Origin: Deltaproteobacteria bacterium
Lineage (GTDB): Bacteria; Desulfobacterota; Desulfobacteria; Desulfobacterales; Desulfatirhabdiaceae
Length of the DNA: 49,655 nucleotides
Reading direction: 5' to 3'
Assembly: GCA_016219185.1 (NCBI GenBank)
Contig: JACRBZ010000047.1
Coordinates: 1-49,655 of the forward strand
The notes under the pieces were generated by a model. It was not told where the DNA came from, did not search any database, and saw only the letters and a list, made by a program, of their open reading frames with translations. Shown piece by piece: positions 34,631-44,529 of the stretch. Within the stretch, counting starts at the first letter, position 1. Each line of letters starts with the position of its first letter. The translations under genes and the position numbers were made by a program.

Positions 34631-36094
34631 ATGAAATTTGTCCCATTTCCTGTTTTGATCGGTGCGGTTTTAGGGTCTATTTTGTTCGGCTTTGGCTGGC
34701 TGCCGGCAGCGCTGCTGGCGGCCGTACCTTTGTTGGCTCTTATCCTCTGGCGCAGACCTGAATATGGCCTGTACCTTTTTATTGCCGTTGTCATTATATT
34801 AACAGATGCCATGGACAAGGATGTCGAAGGAATTTTTGCAATCAAGGATGTAAAAATTGTCCAAGGCCTGCCCCCAATGCTTATTACGTTCTTTCTTGCG
34901 ATGAGTTTGATCTATTTCTTTAAGCTCTATTTCATCGAACGCAAGGAATCTTTAATCGCCGTCCGGTATGGTTTTATCGTCATCTTAATCCTGCTTTTGG
35001 CAACTGCTACAGGACGTTGGCGGGGGTGGAACCCCATCGATTTAAGAGTTGATTTCTATAACGTACTTTTCCCAGTCCTTTGCTTTTATTTGTGTGCAAA
35101 TGTGTTGAACACCCGGGAAAAAGTCCATGCAATGCTGGGTGTTATTTTCATTGTCGGAGTAATAGACGCTTGTATCTTGACTGCTTATTATCTCAATGGA
35201 AATGGCTGGCCCTACGGGATTGAGGGCCTGGGATCAGGACGCATCGTGACTCAAGACACGAAGACCCTGATGGTTTTTGTTACAATGACAATAACCATTT
35301 ATTCAGTTAGCTTAACGCGTATCCTGACCGGTTGGCGTCGCGTTTTCGCTCTTGTGGGATGCCTGCCGATGATATTCGCGATCCTCTTTTCGTTCCGGAG
35401 GTCATTCTGGCTTGGAACAATTGCCTCGCTAATTGTATTTTACATCATGAGTTCCCGGTTCGAGAAACGAAAAACGCTCGCATGGGTGTGGATAGGGATA
35501 ATGTTACTCACGACTCCTCTGCTTTTCGCGGGTAATGCAACGAACATGAAATTATTAGACCCCTTCGTCCGGCGGGTATTGACATTAACCGATTCAAAAC
35601 AGAGTTCAAATGTGCATCATCTTCTGGAGAGCCAACAAACGCTGAAAGACATCTTTTCCAGCCCAATTCTGGGACTGGGACTGGGCTCCAGCCACTCGCC
35701 GGTATTTGGCATCGATTGGGAAGCAGACAAACAACCCTTGCGGATTGTTCATAACACCTTTCTGTTGATCTGGATGAAGCTTGGACTGCCCGGCCTCTTG
35801 TTTTTTATGTGGGTGCTGGTCAAATATATCTTGGTATTGCTGACGTATCGTAAGCGTATTGTATCGTCACACTCTGGTGCGATTATCGCTGCGACCGGAT
35901 CTGCATTGGGCCTTTGGCTTGTACTTCTATTGACCGGGCCAGTGATGGCATATTGGTATCAAACTTTCATGATCTCCATTTTTGCAGCGATAGTGTTAAC
36001 TTTAATCAGGGAAGAACAACGGGAAAAGACCGAAGAGAACGGCAACGCCTTGCGTGTTTTGCAGCAGGAAGTTCTACAGGGGGTAATGCATTGA
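34631..36094 (+). CDS. O-antigen polymerase/ligase-like membrane protein (Wzy)
   Basis: A 487-residue multi-spanning membrane protein with roughly ten to twelve hydrophobic helices. The large periplasmic loop and following segment (SPILGLGLGSSHSPVFG, then RIVHNTFLLIWMKLGLPGLL) carry the GxG-x(n)-HNxxL pattern of Wzy_C (O-antigen ligase) proteins. It most likely polymerises lipid-linked repeat units at the periplasmic face. The ATG at 34631 follows GAGAG; an earlier ATG at 34577 overlaps the upstream gene. The stop overlaps the TTG start of the flippase gene by four bases. Confidence 0.87.
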   Translation: MKFVPFPVLIGAVLGSILFGFGWLPAALLAAVPLLALILWRRPEYGLYLFIAVVIILTDAMDKDVEGIFAIKDVKIVQGLPPMLITFFLAMSLIYFFKLYFIERKESLIAVRYGFIVILILLLATATGRWRGWNPIDLRVDFYNVLFPVLCFYLCANVLNTREKVHAMLGVIFIVGVIDACILTAYYLNGNGWPYGIEGLGSGRIVTQDTKTLMVFVTMTITIYSVSLTRILTGWRRVFALVGCLPMIFAILFSFRRSFWLGTIASLIVFYIMSSRFEKRKTLAWVWIGIMLLTTPLLFAGNATNMKLLDPFVRRVLTLTDSKQSSNVHHLLESQQTLKDIFSSPILGLGLGSSHSPVFGIDWEADKQPLRIVHNTFLLIWMKLGLPGLLFFMWVLVKYILVLLTYRKRIVSSHSGAIIAATGSALGLWLVLLLTGPVMAYWYQTFMISIFAAIVLTLIREEQREKTEENGNALRVLQQEVLQGVMH

Positions 36095-37653
36095 TACAAA
36101 AGAGCACGATCAGTGGCCAACATCGCACGCTGAACAATGCTGTGTTCAATACACTGCCTTGGGCGGTTTCCTCAATTCTCGGAATACTGGTAACACCCTA
36201 CATCGTGAATGGATTCGGCGTGGAAGCGTACGGTATATTATCTCTTGTTTATGCAATTGTCGGAAACCTTTCATTTCTGGACCTGAATCTCGGGCAGGCC
36301 GTCGTCAAATACGTTGCGGAGTATAAGGGAGAGGGAAGTGTATCAAGAGTGAACGAAGTAATCGGGACAACCATTTTTCTTTTTCTTATAATCGGTATTA
36401 CGGGTGGCGTAGCGCTGCTCTTGTCTGCAGACGTAATTTTAACCCGATTTCTAAAAATAGATTCCAACCTGATACCGGTAGCCCGTTCTGCGATATCCAT
36501 CGGAGCGGTCGGATTTCTGGCAACACTGCTTCTCTCCGCGGTCACGGGTACCCTGAATGGACTCAGCCGTTTCGACAAAACCGGTGGTGTGACGATTGTA
36601 TCGAGCATTCTTGTTTCCCTTGGATCCGTCTTGTTAGTGAAATTCGATTTTGGTATCGAATGGGTTGTTGCGCTAAACGTGGCAACAACGCTGTTTGGTT
36701 TTGTGATGCTGACATACGCAGCCAAACGCGTGTTACCCGGATTAAGTGTAAAGCCGGTTCTCGTCGGTAAAATGACGAAAACGATACTGCGATATGGCAG
36801 CTACACGTTGCTCAGCCGACTCGGGTACTTGATCAATTATCAGTGCGATAAAATTCTAGTCGGCGTTTTTCTGGGTTCGTCATACGTGACTTTCTACACC
36901 GTGCCGATAATGCTCGCGCAGCGGATAATGGAGGCGGTGTCCAAGTTGGCCTACGTGACGTTTCCACTGTTCAGTGAGCTTCACGGAAAGAAGGATCTGG
37001 ACCACATTAGAGATCTGTATCTGAACGCATCCAGGATAATACTTCTGTTTGCAACGGCTATCGCTTTGCCGCTGCTGATCTTTGGCAATAAATTTCTTGC
37101 CGCCTGGATGGGACCGGACTTTGAACGGAATACAGGTTTGGTGGTACAGATTTCGACATCGGCTCTCTATTTAATTTCAATGACCTATGTACCAAGTCTT
37201 GTATTGAATGGCTTGGGTCATGTTAAAATTACCGGCATGTTCTCTGTGACGAGTGCATGCTTAAACCTGGCATTCATATACCCGTTTTCTTCAATCATGG
37301 GAGTAAGCGGCGTTGCTGTTTCATTACTCGTAAGCCAAATCGTCATGGTCCCATTATTTTTGATTTTTGCCAACCGCTGCATCGTTGGATGTACGATTGT
37401 AAAACTGCTCAGGGAAGTTCATGTAAAGCCTGTGGCCTTAGGCGTCTTACTGTTAACGGCGGCAAGAGCATTACCGATAGATGGCATCCGCAATATCTTT
37501 TTGCTGATGGGTGCCATGGCATTAACGGGGATATTATACTTTGCTGTTGCTATATGTGTTGGGGCATTTACGCACGCGGAAAAGCAAACTGCAATCAGCT
37601 TTCTGAAATCGTTTACAAGAAGAGCTTGTCCGGGTGTTAATGAAGGTGCTTAA
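36091..37653 (+). CDS. Wzx-type polysaccharide flippase
   Basis: A 520-residue MOP-superfamily transporter with about 14 predicted helices, which moves the undecaprenyl-linked repeat across the inner membrane. The opening TLNNAVFNTLPWAVSSILGILVTPYIV (in two parts) and GVEAYGILSLVYAIVG are typical, as is YGSYTLLSRLGYLINYQCDKI mid-chain. A TTG at 36091 is chosen: AGGGGG (36078-36083) lies seven bases upstream and the codon overlaps the polymerase stop (TTGA), a coupling arrangement. The open frame further upstream lies inside the polymerase gene. A small hairpin follows at 37658-37673. Confidence 0.88.
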   Translation: MIQKSTISGQHRTLNNAVFNTLPWAVSSILGILVTPYIVNGFGVEAYGILSLVYAIVGNLSFLDLNLGQAVVKYVAEYKGEGSVSRVNEVIGTTIFLFLIIGITGGVALLLSADVILTRFLKIDSNLIPVARSAISIGAVGFLATLLLSAVTGTLNGLSRFDKTGGVTIVSSILVSLGSVLLVKFDFGIEWVVALNVATTLFGFVMLTYAAKRVLPGLSVKPVLVGKMTKTILRYGSYTLLSRLGYLINYQCDKILVGVFLGSSYVTFYTVPIMLAQRIMEAVSKLAYVTFPLFSELHGKKDLDHIRDLYLNASRIILLFATAIALPLLIFGNKFLAAWMGPDFERNTGLVVQISTSALYLISMTYVPSLVLNGLGHVKITGMFSVTSACLNLAFIYPFSSIMGVSGVAVSLLVSQIVMVPLFLIFANRCIVGCTIVKLLREVHVKPVALGVLLLTAARALPIDGIRNIFLLMGAMALTGILYFAVAICVGAFTHAEKQTAISFLKSFTRRACPGVNEGA

Positions 37654-37707
37654 AAAGATGCGCTTGTGCGCATGAAAAGTTAACCCTGGTGCAATTGGTA
37701 AATACTG

Positions 37708-39039
37708 ATGAATATCCTGCAAGTAAACACTTACGACGTTGCTGGTGGCGCAGAGCGAATCGCTTTGGATCTTCTTCACGGGTATCGCTTGCGGGGGCAT
37801 GGGTCATACCTTGCAGCACGGGCCAAAAAAGGAACCGATCCCGGGGTATTTCTGGTGCCAAATGATACGAATCGCAATAAATGGTCACGCGAATGGCTCC
37901 GGTTGGAGATGCTTTTCACGAAAAACAGGTTGAAGGGCTTGCCTTTGACTTGCCGCGCTTTTGCAAGCCTGGGCGAGCCGCGCCGCTGGTGGGAGTCTCA
38001 GTTGGGGCTCGAAGATTACGATTTCCCCGGCACTCGGTACTTGCTCGAAATGATGCAGGTGAAGCCGGATATTCTGCACTTTCACAATTTGCATGGAGGC
38101 TATTTCGATTTAAGGGCAATTCCCGATTTTTCCAAACAGATTCCCTCGGTTTTAACATTGCATGACGAGTGGACTTACACCGGCCATTGTGCCTGCACCC
38201 TCGGCTGTCCCCGCTGGGAAAGTGGTTGCGGAAAATGCCCTGACCTGTCGATACCTCCGCCCGTTCGTCGTGATGCCACAAAATACAATTGGCAGCAAAA
38301 ATCAAAAATTTACGCTAAAAGCCGCTTATATATAGCTTCACCGAGTAGTTGGTTAATGAACAGGGCGCTGAAATCTTCGATTAACGATGCCATCATAAAT
38401 TGGAAGGTGATCCCCAATGGCATCGATCTCTCAGTATTTCAACCCCGACCGAAATCAGCGGCGCGTCAAGAACTTGGATTTCCACCAAACGCATGGATAT
38501 CACTTTTTGTCGGATTCAGTCCTCGAAGCAGCAGATTCAAGGATTATGGAACGATAGAATCAGCCGTAACCCAGGCCGCTTCACAGAGCGGATGCCCCCA
38601 CTACTTGGTGTGTGTGGGCGAGGCAGGCAAGGAACAGAGACAGGGTTCATTGGTAATTCGTTTTATGGACTATGAATCAGACCGAAACAAACTGGCTCGC
38701 TACTACCAGTCTGCCGACGTGTATTTACACGCCTCCCACGCTGACAATTTCCCGACTACAATCCTCGAGGCTATGGGATGCGGAACGCCGGTGGTAGCTA
38801 CACGGATTGGCGGAATTCCAGAGCAGGTCGAGGATGGCGTAACCGGATTTCTTGTGCCGGCACGGGATGCTGCTGCGATGACGGAGCGAATCATGCGGCT
38901 GCAAGAGGACGAATGGCAGCGAAAAGAAATGGGGTTTAATGCCTTGCAACGCGTCAGAAAACACTATTCATTGGCCCGTATGGTCGATCAGTATATTGAC
39001 TGGTACGCTGAGATTATTAGAAATCACAAGTCAAAATAG
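37708..39039 (+). CDS. Glycosyltransferase family 4 (4)
   Basis: A 443-residue GT-B enzyme. It opens MNILQVNTYDVAGGAERIAL, the GGAE form typical of GT4. A Cys-rich insert CACTLGCPRWESGCGKCPDL (about 156-175) is common in one GT4 subgroup and may bind metal. The donor domain contains VIPNGIDLSVF and HADNFPTTILEAMGCGTPVV (about 349-368). There is no strong ribosome binding site. It is the last gene before a more A+T-rich stretch. Confidence 0.88.
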   Translation: MNILQVNTYDVAGGAERIALDLLHGYRLRGHGSYLAARAKKGTDPGVFLVPNDTNRNKWSREWLRLEMLFTKNRLKGLPLTCRAFASLGEPRRWWESQLGLEDYDFPGTRYLLEMMQVKPDILHFHNLHGGYFDLRAIPDFSKQIPSVLTLHDEWTYTGHCACTLGCPRWESGCGKCPDLSIPPPVRRDATKYNWQQKSKIYAKSRLYIASPSSWLMNRALKSSINDAIINWKVIPNGIDLSVFQPRPKSAARQELGFPPNAWISLFVGFSPRSSRFKDYGTIESAVTQAASQSGCPHYLVCVGEAGKEQRQGSLVIRFMDYESDRNKLARYYQSADVYLHASHADNFPTTILEAMGCGTPVVATRIGGIPEQVEDGVTGFLVPARDAAAMTERIMRLQEDEWQRKEMGFNALQRVRKHYSLARMVDQYIDWYAEIIRNHKSK

Positions 39040-39165
39040 CAACAAGTGTTCTTCATGAAACTGAAATTATCACATGGATTGAATACGTTTTGTGGGAAAA
39101 TGTCCACCCTTCATGAGAACATATCGATACCGTATCTGATTCACCAATAATACATAAGGGCTAAG

Positions 39166-40402
39166 TTGATAATATTACTTAAAATAAAAAATGGCACATA
39201 TAATTCAATTAAAACATATCTTATTGAATTATATAGAATAATCTTAGATTGGATTCAGTATTTTTATATATTGCTTATCTGTAAAATTAAGAAATATAAT
39301 CATATTATCCAGTATGTTAATCCGAATGATATTGCCAATACCGTTTCAAGAGATGATCCCACCTTGAGAGGCAATAGTGTATGGCATTTCGGGTCGACAG
39401 AAGGTGGCAACTGGGACTTAAATGGGTATCCTGTACGAGAATATGGTAATTTATATCGGATTTTTGAACATCGGATTAAAAATGCGATTGAATATGAGGA
39501 TATTCCTGAATTCAGAGAACAGCTTGAGATGATTGAAAACGGCGGAAGCTGGTACGGCTGCGAGACCAAAGGTGAATATATCCGGCATTGGCAGCGAATG
39601 GAGACATTATACTTCTCGATTATGGAAAATGGTTATAAGACCCAGCAGGAGCTTTGTTCAAAGAAAAAATTCGATGAAATCAGGATTCAAATAGGGCGGA
39701 AGGGAGAACTGTTATTCGAAGAAGGGTTTCATCGCTTGGTTGTAGCACAACTGTTGAATCTGGAGAAAATACCGGTTATCGTTTTCAGGCGGCATGAGGC
39801 CTGGGCTAATTTAAGGGAACACGTGAAGAGAATTGTTTTAAAACTGGGATTTATTCATCAACCATTTAACCACCCGGATATTGACATCCTTCCCCAATAT
39901 TATGGGAACCATCTGAAAGATCAGGCGTTTTATGGTAACGAGAGGTGGGGTTACATTTTAAACAGTTTGCCTGTTAAACAGGGAACCGTACTGGATATAG
40001 GGGCATATTTCGGCTATTTCTGTCACCGGTTCGAAGATTTGGGATTTGAATGTTATGCTGTGGAGTTTGATCGGAACGATTTCCAGATCCTGAAGGAATA
40101 CAATGACATAATGAAAAATAAATTCATTGTATGGGAAAAAAATCTTTATCGTGCTGGCAATGAATGTTTTTCACCATTTAGTGAAGACAAGAAACAATCA
40201 CGATAAACTCAAAGCATTTTTAAGACGACTGCGGTGCAAGGCCATGTATTTTGAGCCCGGCTTAAGCGACGAGCCTAATGTCTATAAGAGTTACAAAGAT
40301 GAGGAATTCGTTGATTTTGTAATTAGAAACAGCTCATTAAACTACTCCCGACTTCTGGGTCCTACTAAAATAGGACGGAATTTTTTTCTGCTTACTCCTT
40401 GA
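39166..40402 (+). pseudogene. Frameshifted ParB-like/methyltransferase gene
   Basis: Two frames form one gene. Frame 1 (39166-40206) has an N-terminal part with VNPNDI, a ParB-like EGFHRLVVAQLLNLEKIPVIVF (about 187-208) and a methyltransferase motif I VLDIGAYFGYFCHRFEDLG (about 274-292). It then breaks. Frame 2 continues from about 40136: IVLAMNVFHHLVKTRNN, CKAMYFEPGLSDEPN, the expected rest of the methyltransferase. The switch coincides with seven A residues at 40136-40142; removing one A joins the frames. It may be an inactivating indel, a sequencing error or a slippage site. Target of the methyltransferase is unknown. Confidence 0.75.
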
Positions 40403-40700
40403 ACAGCAACCAGCAATTCCCGCAGACATCTTGAAGTGTATTATTCAGAATCATTTTATTTAGGTTTATTAACCCCCACCCGCTGCCTCCCACATTAAGT
40501 GAGCATACCGTATCAATTGGCTTTTACGCGTTTTTCGAATTGCACCTGTTGACGACATATCTTAAATGAATGGGCCTTTTAGCCTATGCTTGTTTCGGGA
40601 AAACCGAAGTATTTTGTATGCCTGTCATGTTTGTAGAGATGGAGTTTTCCATCTGGAGCAGGGCAACAATCTATTATCCTACTGATGGTGGAATTTTCAT
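40403..40700. other. Gene-free stretch before the sulfotransferase
   Basis: Nearly 300 bases without a recognised gene. The only structure seen is a perfect hairpin AGATGGA-GTTT-TCCATCT at 40637-40654, 46 bases before the sulfotransferase start. It is not followed by a T-run, so it may be a leader structure. GGTGGA near 40686 is the probable ribosome binding site. Confidence 0.45.
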
Positions 40701-41744
40701 ATGTTAGATGATAACGATAAAGTGGTAACCGCGTTACAGAACAGAGAAGGTATGCTTGACCCCACGTTCGTAGTAGGATGCCCACGGTCAGGCACTACGC
40801 TACTGGCAAGGCTGGTTGGCACGCATCCCGCCTATGCATACCTTGAGGAGCTGCGGTTTGTTGATTCGCGGGATAGTATCCGATCTGCGCTGTCGAATCT
40901 CGCGAAAGCATTTCTCGAAAAAATGTCCGGGGCCCCTTACCTCGGAATCGACGCTATTTATGTGCCGGCGGCTTCTCAGCGACTACGCTACCAAGTTGCA
41001 AATTCAATATACATGGCGATGAGTATGACCGCTGGCACGGGAAATACACGCCAGAGCCTTCATCGGATTGTTAAGCACATGCTGGCGCATTCACATCTAA
41101 AAACAGTACCGAGTCTGGAACCATCCAATACGCTTGCGGAGGCTTATTCTTTGGCCTCAAATATCGACAGTGACCTTGTCTCGCAATACGTCGAAAAGTA
41201 TTTAGATATAATCAGCAAAGCAGAAAGGATGAGAATTCTTTTTAAAGATTTTTCAATATTATCACAAAAACCCTATGTCGTGGAAAAAACTCCAGGTGAA
41301 GAACTCAGTGTCGATAAGCTATTAGATATCTTCCCGCACGCGAAAATGCTTCACATTTACCGCGACGGGCGGGATGTCGTGGCATCCCAATTGTATTCGG
41401 ATAACTTTTATGGCCTAAAAAAGCGTAAACCTTGGCGAAAGGCTTGCCAAACCTGGTTGTCTTCTACCGTTTCAGTGAAGCGATTGCCTCAAATCCTGTC
41501 GCCCAACCGCTACATAATGATTCGATATGAAGAGTTCGTGTCTGATCTTAGCCATTTTGCCGAGTTGATTTTTGATTTTCTCGGTGTTCCATTATCTGTC
41601 GCGACGATAGAAAAAATATCCAATTTGCAATCACAAAATAAACCGTCCCGGTGGGAAAAGGATATGACTGACCCTCTGAGAAGAAAAGTGAGTAATTGTC
41701 TGAATCCGGCATTGAAGGAACTTGGATATGACGAATGGAGATGA
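40701..41744 (+). CDS. Sulfotransferase
   Basis: A 347-residue PAPS-dependent sulfotransferase, which would add sulfate to a sugar hydroxyl or similar acceptor. The 5'-phosphosulfate loop is FVVGCPRSGTTLLARL (about 14-29), and the 3'-phosphate-binding region is MLHIYRDGRDVVASQL (about 216-231). EDGEELSVDKLLD-type residues precede it (VEKTPGEE). It is soluble, so it probably acts on a nucleotide sugar or lipid-linked intermediate in the cytoplasm. Position within the polysaccharide locus suggests a sulfated product. Confidence 0.88.
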   Translation: MLDDNDKVVTALQNREGMLDPTFVVGCPRSGTTLLARLVGTHPAYAYLEELRFVDSRDSIRSALSNLAKAFLEKMSGAPYLGIDAIYVPAASQRLRYQVANSIYMAMSMTAGTGNTRQSLHRIVKHMLAHSHLKTVPSLEPSNTLAEAYSLASNIDSDLVSQYVEKYLDIISKAERMRILFKDFSILSQKPYVVEKTPGEELSVDKLLDIFPHAKMLHIYRDGRDVVASQLYSDNFYGLKKRKPWRKACQTWLSSTVSVKRLPQILSPNRYIMIRYEEFVSDLSHFAELIFDFLGVPLSVATIEKISNLQSQNKPSRWEKDMTDPLRRKVSNCLNPALKELGYDEWR

Positions 41745-41818
41745 TTGTTTCTGCGCTATATTTATAATATCTTATAGTTATCCTCTGTATGGGGATAGCA
41801 GGTTCAAGGAGGAATTCA

Positions 41819-43513
41819 ATGAAAGACATTTTTAGTAAACGAATATTATTTATACTTTTGCTTGTGCTGTTGAGCCCATGCCTTGCATCAGCCACGACTT
41901 ATTATGTGGATAATAGAGGCACGAACAATTCGTCTTGCGGAACGACTTCAGGGGCGGGTGGGTGTGCAACGCTTTCCTATCTGGTGGGGACCAGGCATCT
42001 TGGAAGTACAGGTGACAACATACTGATTGCAGCCGGAGCATACACTGACAATACTCAAACAGTGCTTCCCGTAGGGGTTCACATCCAAGGTGCTGGTTCT
42101 GCAACAACCTCGATCACGACCAATGTCACAAATTATATCCGGGCGCAGTCTTCCGTCCCAACAGTTGACGGAAGCAACGAGATAAGCGGTTTCAACCTGA
42201 TTGCATCGAGTTCAAATCATACGGGTATCCTTTCGACCGGGCGCAATAATCAGAAGATCCACGATATGGTATTCACCAATTGGGGCGAGAACATCGGGGG
42301 GATTTGGATTAGTGGCAAGTACGGGTATAATGATACCAGTGGAGGATATTGGGCAAATTGTGTGGGAGGCGAGGCTTCCTGTACATTTTGTGATAACAAT
42401 AAATCAATGACGGTTTATCCATTAAGCACGGATTGGGCTACTGGAGTGGAAGTTTACAATAATACATTCATTAATTCAAAGATGAGCCTCATGGTGATAA
42501 AGGGAGGCAAAATTTACAATAATACGATCAACAACGATAGTGGCACGGATATAAGTGGAATCGGTCATACCGGTTACTTTTATAGCGGAATTGAAATATT
42601 CAACAATACGATAAATATGAACTCTATTAGCAACACGGTAATCGCAATGGAATTGTGGTGCATCGGTGAAGGCTCAAAAATTCACAATAATATCATAAGC
42701 GGGTGGACGTCATTTGTACATCATGGACTCGGAAAAGGTTCCAATACGTATTCATTGGAAATTTATGAGAATGCCTTTTATATTTCTAAGGCTATGGCGG
42801 GAACAAATCCAAACATAGAGATATCAAACGCTTTTAGCGATGCAGCAATCTATAATAATTATTTTGCATCTTCTGCTACTGACAGGGGGTGTGGTCGCTC
42901 AATCGCAATATGGGGCCCAAGTGTAAAAAATAATATCTCTGTTTACGGGAACATATTTGGACTGCAATATAGTTCCACGACTTCCGAAGTTATCGCAATC
43001 AATGATTTTGATTCAACGAGCAGTTTTAACAATTTATATGTATATAATAATGTTTTTGATTGTGGTGCAAGTAGAGTTGCCGGCCTCCTTTATCAAGATT
43101 CTACGGGTGTTGTAACAAATTCATATTGGAGAAATAATATCGTCAATAACATGAAGGCGGATTTTATATTGAGCGCACTATCTTCATGGACCGGACATAC
43201 AGCAGACCATAATTATAGCTATAATTGCACGACCAATTACAGCAATCCCAGAAATGCCAAATGGGCAACGGCCAACAATGTCATAACGAGTACAACTGCA
43301 CCTGGCTTTGTTGGTTCGGGAGCTAAACCGTCACCTTATTATCTTCTTCAATCGACTTCGCCGTGTATAGGCGCTGGTGTTGCACTCGGAACTCAATATA
43401 ATACAGATCCGACAGGGAATAGTCGAACTCTGGTTGGTAAGGCAATTTGGGATATCGGGGCATATGCATACTATCCCGCATTCCAACCTCCATCTAATCT
43501 TAGGGTGCAGTAA
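41819..43513 (+). CDS. Secreted right-handed beta-helix protein
   Basis: A 564-residue exported protein. It has a signal peptide (KRILFILLLVLLSPCLASA, cleavage after about residue 24) and then YYVDNRGTNNSSCGT. Many short turns of the type IYNNTINNDSG, IFNNTINM and IHNNIISGW follow, the asparagine-ladder repeats of parallel beta-helices such as pectate lyases and epimerases. No catalytic triad can be assigned by eye. A strong AAGGAGG site precedes the ATG at 41819. Likely roles are polysaccharide cleavage, epimerisation or binding outside the cell. The gene is A+T-rich compared with the housekeeping block. Confidence 0.82.
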   Translation: MKDIFSKRILFILLLVLLSPCLASATTYYVDNRGTNNSSCGTTSGAGGCATLSYLVGTRHLGSTGDNILIAAGAYTDNTQTVLPVGVHIQGAGSATTSITTNVTNYIRAQSSVPTVDGSNEISGFNLIASSSNHTGILSTGRNNQKIHDMVFTNWGENIGGIWISGKYGYNDTSGGYWANCVGGEASCTFCDNNKSMTVYPLSTDWATGVEVYNNTFINSKMSLMVIKGGKIYNNTINNDSGTDISGIGHTGYFYSGIEIFNNTINMNSISNTVIAMELWCIGEGSKIHNNIISGWTSFVHHGLGKGSNTYSLEIYENAFYISKAMAGTNPNIEISNAFSDAAIYNNYFASSATDRGCGRSIAIWGPSVKNNISVYGNIFGLQYSSTTSEVIAINDFDSTSSFNNLYVYNNVFDCGASRVAGLLYQDSTGVVTNSYWRNNIVNNMKADFILSALSSWTGHTADHNYSYNCTTNYSNPRNAKWATANNVITSTTAPGFVGSGAKPSPYYLLQSTSPCIGAGVALGTQYNTDPTGNSRTLVGKAIWDIGAYAYYPAFQPPSNLRVQ

Positions 43514-43620
43514 TTTTCTGGAAAGGATTCAATCCTCCTACAAAATGTAAAAAGATTTCCTATCGTAACCACTGATTCAGGAGCGTTTGTTAAGCACTCC
43601 ATCCGAAAGGAGGCAAATAA

Positions 43621-44301
43621 ATGAATAAAAATTATTTAGGAAGAGTATTTTTCATATTATTGTTTATTGCCGGTTGGTCTACCGGTTCTTGTGCCGAAGA
43701 GTGGGTACCGGCTCTGGAGTTTGGTACAGCTTGGATAGTATCCAGCGATGGACTTGGTACTGGGGCTGTAACCACTGAGGGTACCACGATCAATCTGACT
43801 GCCAATGGCAACAGCAACGGCGGCTTCTTTGGAGCTCTCAATAAAATTGATACAACCGGGATTGTCGGCATGTATGCAACGCTACGTGTTGACCAAGTTT
43901 CCGGCAACTGCGATCTTGGCTTACAAGCTACTATTGGTCAGATTGGAACCAAACAAATCCAAGTATCTATATTTTTGTCAGAGTATAATGGGCAGGAAGG
44001 CATTGAATACCGTATCCGCATGTACGACATGTTTACTGAAATGACTGTTTTGGTCGCCACAGGGACTTTTGGACCTTGGGATGGTGCCTGGGTTCCTGGC
44101 AAGCCCCAAAGCGTTGCATTTGAGAGAGTTGAATCTGAACTCTGGTTTTATGCGGATGGTTACAAACAAGTTCATAAAATTCAGATGTTAGATGGGATAA
44201 CATCCATCAATGAATCTCTGGCTGGGTATGTCAATGCTCCCATGGGCATGGATGTTTCCATAACTGGTAGCATATCGGATATTTATCTAGTTTATAAATA
44301 G
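43621..44301 (+). CDS. Secreted protein of unknown function, lectin-like
   Basis: A 226-residue exported protein with a signal peptide (GRVFFILLFIAGWSTGSCA, cleavage near residue 25) and an almost all-beta remainder rich in Gly, Thr and aromatic residues (FGALNKIDTTGIVGMYATLRVD, in parts, and ELWFYADGYK). The pattern resembles concanavalin-like jelly rolls that bind carbohydrate, but no family is recognised. AAAGGAGG precedes the ATG. It follows the beta-helix gene by about 105 bases and may act with it on the exported polymer. Confidence 0.72.
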   Translation: MNKNYLGRVFFILLFIAGWSTGSCAEEWVPALEFGTAWIVSSDGLGTGAVTTEGTTINLTANGNSNGGFFGALNKIDTTGIVGMYATLRVDQVSGNCDLGLQATIGQIGTKQIQVSIFLSEYNGQEGIEYRIRMYDMFTEMTVLVATGTFGPWDGAWVPGKPQSVAFERVESELWFYADGYKQVHKIQMLDGITSINESLAGYVNAPMGMDVSITGSISDIYLVYK

Positions 44302-44529
44302 GTTGCCAGTTATTAAGGGGACAAACTCCTCACCTTCGCTCGAATAACGACGCTTTATACTGTATTCCATGCTATGGGCGATTCCCACATGGCATCTCGT
44401 GACACTCCCTAAAACCCGCAATATATTTTCAACATTCTGAACATCAGCATTTTCCGGATAAACAATTGCCTGCTGGCAACTATTGCCCGCCGGATGGATC
44501 TTGAATTCTATAACGTGAATAGGAGAATC
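44302..44529. other. Intergenic region carrying leader element C
   Basis: Only the right 66 bases show recognisable content: the repeated leader element at 44464-44525. The left part holds GGTTGCCAG (44302-44310), a weak echo of the TTGCC half-site, and no gene. Confidence 0.4.
44464..44525 (+). promoter_or_regulatory. Repeated leader element, copy C
   Basis: These 62 bases match 49540-49601 at 48 positions without gaps and end in the ribosome binding site GGAG of the AAA ATPase gene. The left part contains TTGCC-TGCT-GGCAA-CTA-TTGCC, overlapping inverted half-sites suited to a dimeric regulator. A TATAAC block (44510-44515) could be a -10 element. Related shorter versions occur at 16583 and 28761. 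Confidence 0.6.

Noticed and set aside
44473..44488. Possible sigma54 promoter in leader element C (TGGCA...TTGC)
   Set aside because: The GG and GC are eight bases apart, not the required ten; copy D has the same short spacing.
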